From Bacteroidales bacterium UBA5537 (GTDB lineage Bacteria > Bacteroidota > Bacteroidia > Bacteroidales > Lentimicrobiaceae): a DNA stretch of 9,571 bases. How positions within the stretch are numbered: the stretch's first letter is position 1; every line of letters starts with the position of its first letter. Where the stretch lies: contig DINP01000086.1 of assembly GCA_002426025.1 (NCBI GenBank), positions 19,262 to 28,832 on the forward strand. The letters are read 5' to 3'. The notes below the pieces were generated by a model. It ran no database searches and had not been told where the DNA came from. It saw nothing but the letters and a program-made list of their open reading frames with translations. The translations under genes were made by a program, and so were the position numbers. This document shows positions 7,476-9,571 of the stretch, piece by piece.

Positions 7476-7570
7476 AACCGGTGTTAAACCATTTATAAAC
7501 GGTTCAACATTGGTTAAACTATGGTTAAACAACAAATGTTGTTTATAACTGATACAGACTTTAACCGGTG
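7476..7570. repeat. Cluster of GTTAAAC repeats and dyads
   Basis: Several short elements are packed into 95 bp. Imperfect inverted arms lie at 7476-7490 and 7501-7515 around a 10-base loop. In plus-strand RNA fourteen of fifteen positions would pair, counting two G-U pairs. TGGTTAAAC occurs twice at an 11-bp step (7511-7519 and 7522-7530), with another GTTAAAC at 7483-7489. TAAACAAC-AAAT-GTTGTTTA (7526-7545) is a perfect 8-bp hairpin. AACCGGTG occurs at 7476-7483 and again at 7563-7570. This could be an operator or iteron-like protein site or a folded RNA. No promoter, RNA family or gene beside it identifies it. Confidence 0.55.
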
Positions 7571-7756
7571 ACACACATATTAAAACTTTGTTCTGAATTA
7601 TTATCCCAATACTTTATTCGAAAACACTATTAATGGCAATGGGCAAATTGAATTCTCAGCGCTATTTTAAGGGAACAAGATAGAGCTCAGCAAGTTAAGA
7701 CACTTAATGGATTTCCTTGCCAGGAATATTTCAGCGAAATGATCAGTTAAGAGCCC
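7571..7756. other. Non-coding stretch before the topB 3' end, nothing recognised
   Basis: This is the last part of the 885-bp gap between convergent mnmE and topB. I see no credible ORF, tRNA, insertion sequence end or strong hairpin in it. Stops are frequent in all frames. Confidence 0.5.
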
Positions 7757-7779
7757 TTGCTTTCGATAATATCAAGCAA
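7757..7779. terminator. Weak inverted repeat at the topB 3' end
   Basis: TTGCTT (7757-7762) and AAGCAA (7774-7779) are inverted copies around an inner GATAATATC dyad, immediately beyond the topB stop at 7782-7784. In the topB direction no U-run follows directly, so it is at best a poor intrinsic terminator. Confidence 0.25.
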
Positions 7780-7781
7780 TT

Positions 7782-9571
7782 TCATCGTTGTTTCTCTTCT
7801 GCTAATATCACTTTAAAAGCATCATCAAAAATCAAAACTCCATCCACCGTTTTCCCATCAATGGTCAGGCCGGTTATTTTTGGCGATCTCCCTTTTTGGA
7901 TCAGTGTAAAAATCTGCTTTTCGGTGAGCTTCTTGCCAAACAATTCAAATAGTACTTTAAACGAACAGCCGTTTTTATATTCACTGCATCCATAGGCTGA
8001 ATTGCCTTTGAGTATGCTGCCTTTTTTGCACTTCGGACAGATTGCCGAAGCCAGTCCAGGTGGCTTTTCTGTTCGATTTCTTGCGGAAGGCTTTTTAGGC
8101 TCTGATGTTTTCTCCTGACCATCTATTTCGGGCTTTTTCTCCTCTTCATCCTGTTCAATAACAATCTTTTGTTGCTGTTCTAGTTTGACTTCTGTTACCA
8201 GGTTTGTAACCATCTCCTTCATTTCATCGAGGAAGGTTTTGGGGTCGTATTCTCCCTTTTCTATCTGTCGCAGCTTGCGTTCCCAAATCCCGGTCAGTTC
8301 TGCCGATTTCAGTAACTCGTTCTGAATGGTGTTAATCAATTGGATGCCGGTTTGAGTGGGCACTAGATTCTTCTTTTCGCGCACTACATACTTACGTTTG
8401 AAGAGTGTTTCTATAATATTGGCTCGGGTGGATGGGCGTCCAATGCCATTCTCTTTCATCAACTCACGCAATTCCTCATCTTCCATTTGCTTACCCGCTG
8501 TTTCCATTGCCCTGAGCAAGGTTGCCTCGGTAAGTAACTTGGGCGCCTGTGTCATTTTTTCGAGTAAATCAGGCATATGTTCACCTTGCTCCCCTTTCAC
8601 GAAGTTGGGCATAATCTGCTCCTGATCGGCTTCAGTGTTTTCTTCCCTGTCGGTTTCCTTTTTGGGATAAAGCTCCCGCCAGCCATCCTCCAGAATAACT
8701 TTTCCGGTTGCCTTAAATTCGCAATCGGTTACCATTCCTAATACTGTGGTGTTCGACACGATACAATCGGGGTAAAACGCAGCAATAAACCGCCGCGCAA
8801 TCAAATCATAAACCCGCTTTTCCTCCAATAACAGCCCTGCGGGTTTTACACCTGTAGGAATTATGGCATGGTGATCTGTAATTTTTGAATCGTCAAATAC
8901 TTTTTTACTCTTTTTTATCGGCTTACCGAGCAAGGGCTCTGTAAAGTTGGCATAGGGTTCCATCGCCTTCAGGGTTTCCTCTATTTTGGGATAAACATCT
9001 TCGGGTAAAAAAGTGGTATCAACACGAGGGTATGTCACCATCTTTTTTTCATAAAGGCTTTGGATGTATTTAAGGGTTTCATCGGCGCTAAAGCTGAATT
9101 TTTTGTTACACTCAACCTGCAACGAGGTGAGATCAAACAGCCTTGGTGGCGATTCCTTGCCTTTCTTTTGTTCAAAAGATACGATCTCGAAAAGATTGTC
9201 ACGTATCTCTTCAATAATCAGAGTGGCTTCCTCCACCGTATCGAAACGCCCGCTGGTGGCGCTGAAAACAACTTCACGGTACGTGGTCTTTATTTCCCAA
9301 TACTGCTTGGGAATAAAATTCTGAATCTCCTCGAACCGGCGAACAATCAGCGCCAGCGTGGGCGTTTGAACACGACCGACTGAGAGCACGCCTTTACCGT
9401 TGGCATATTTGAGGGTGTACAAGCGGCTGGCATTCATCCCAAGCAGCCAGTCGCCAATGGCGCGGGCATTTCCGGCAGCATAGAGGCGATCAAAGTCATT
9501 TCCGTCCCTCAACTTTTCAAATCCTTCTTTTATGGCTTCATCCGTCATAGATGATATCCAAAGACGCCGCA
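7782..9571 (-). CDS. topB: DNA topoisomerase III, type IA (N-terminus missing)
   Basis: The frame stays open to the right edge. The first visible residues, RRLWISSMTDEAIKEGF, are internal to the family, so the Met at 9548 is not the start. About 595 residues are visible. Comparison with the E. coli TopB active site suggests roughly 150 residues, the Toprim domain, are missing. Type IA enzymes cut one strand through a 5'-phosphotyrosine, relax DNA and separate linked DNA molecules. Visible signatures, numbered from the edge, are SVGRVQTPT (about 61-69), the active-site VTYPRVDT with Tyr180 (codon 9032-9030), TDHHAIIPTG, and ENGIGRPSTRANIIETL. A charged Lys/Glu linker (about 460-505) precedes a Cys4 zinc ribbon (Cys511, 514, 528, 535) and a topoisomerase C-terminal repeat ending the protein. 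The layout fits TopB of Bacteroidota better than TopA. It converges on mnmE across a long non-coding gap. Confidence 0.95.
   Translation of the reverse strand, partial: RRLWISSMTDEAIKEGFEKLRDGNDFDRLYAAGNARAIGDWLLGMNASRLYTLKYANGKGVLSVGRVQTPTLALIVRRFEEIQNFIPKQYWEIKTTYREVVFSATSGRFDTVEEATLIIEEIRDNLFEIVSFEQKKGKESPPRLFDLTSLQVECNKKFSFSADETLKYIQSLYEKKMVTYPRVDTTFLPEDVYPKIEETLKAMEPYANFTEPLLGKPIKKSKKVFDDSKITDHHAIIPTGVKPAGLLLEEKRVYDLIARRFIAAFYPDCIVSNTTVLGMVTDCEFKATGKVILEDGWRELYPKKETDREENTEADQEQIMPNFVKGEQGEHMPDLLEKMTQAPKLLTEATLLRAMETAGKQMEDEELRELMKENGIGRPSTRANIIETLFKRKYVVREKKNLVPTQTGIQLINTIQNELLKSAELTGIWERKLRQIEKGEYDPKTFLDEMKEMVTNLVTEVKLEQQQKIVIEQDEEEKKPEIDGQEKTSEPKKPSARNRTEKPPGLASAICPKCKKGSILKGNSAYGCSEYKNGCSFKVLFELFGKKLTEKQIFTLIQKGRSPKITGLTIDGKTVDGVLIFDDAFKVILAEEKQR

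Noticed and set aside
7463..7480. GGTTCGA as a possible tRNA T-loop
   Set aside because: The flanking bases do not form a T-stem, and no anticodon or acceptor stem fits around it.
6897..7781. The gap as an insertion sequence or its remnant
   Set aside because: No transposase fragment, terminal inverted repeats or target duplication could be seen at its borders.
7717..7995. A 92-codon plus-strand ORF overlapping the topB 3' end
   Set aside because: Most of it is antisense to the conserved C-terminal zinc-ribbon part of topB, and it has no recognisable features.

Overview
The window looks like chromosomal DNA of a member of the Bacteroidota, probably a Bacteroidia-type environmental lineage. 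The grounds are family resemblance: a soluble sensor with tandem PAS domains and a GAF domain, a lipoprotein with a Lys-Asp-Glu sequence just after its lipid-carrying cysteine, a topoisomerase III ending in a topoisomerase C-terminal repeat, A/T-rich start regions without clear Shine-Dalgarno sequences, and TAnnTTTG promoter-like boxes. The species cannot be named from the sequence.

Layout. Positions 1-2573 (minus strand) hold the N-terminal 857 residues of a six-PAS sensor protein that runs off the left edge inside a GAF domain. A 319-bp divergent spacer separates it from a plus-strand beta-helix lipoprotein (2893-4356). This gene converges on sucD (4427-5299, minus), and a perfect 15-bp hairpin with a GAAA loop lies between them. 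A 193-bp divergent spacer leads to mnmE (5493-6896, plus). An 885-bp stretch without a credible gene follows (6897-7781). Then comes topB (7782-9571, minus), whose N-terminal Toprim part lies beyond the right edge.

The genes do not form one pathway: they cover signal sensing, a probable surface protein, central carbon metabolism (succinyl-CoA ligase alpha), tRNA wobble modification and DNA topology. Neighbours face away from or towards each other, so no operon is visible.

The most unusual part is the gap between the convergent mnmE and topB genes. It holds about fourteen head-to-tail units of 22 bp (6976-7283), most built around the dyad TGGT-N3-ACCA. Part of the array alternates between two unit types, giving a 44-bp higher-order period. 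About 190 bp further on is a second cluster of short repeats and dyads based on GTTAAAC and AACCGGTG (7476-7570). Their function is unknown. No complete new gene system is demonstrated here, and the repeat-bearing gap is the best candidate for something undescribed.
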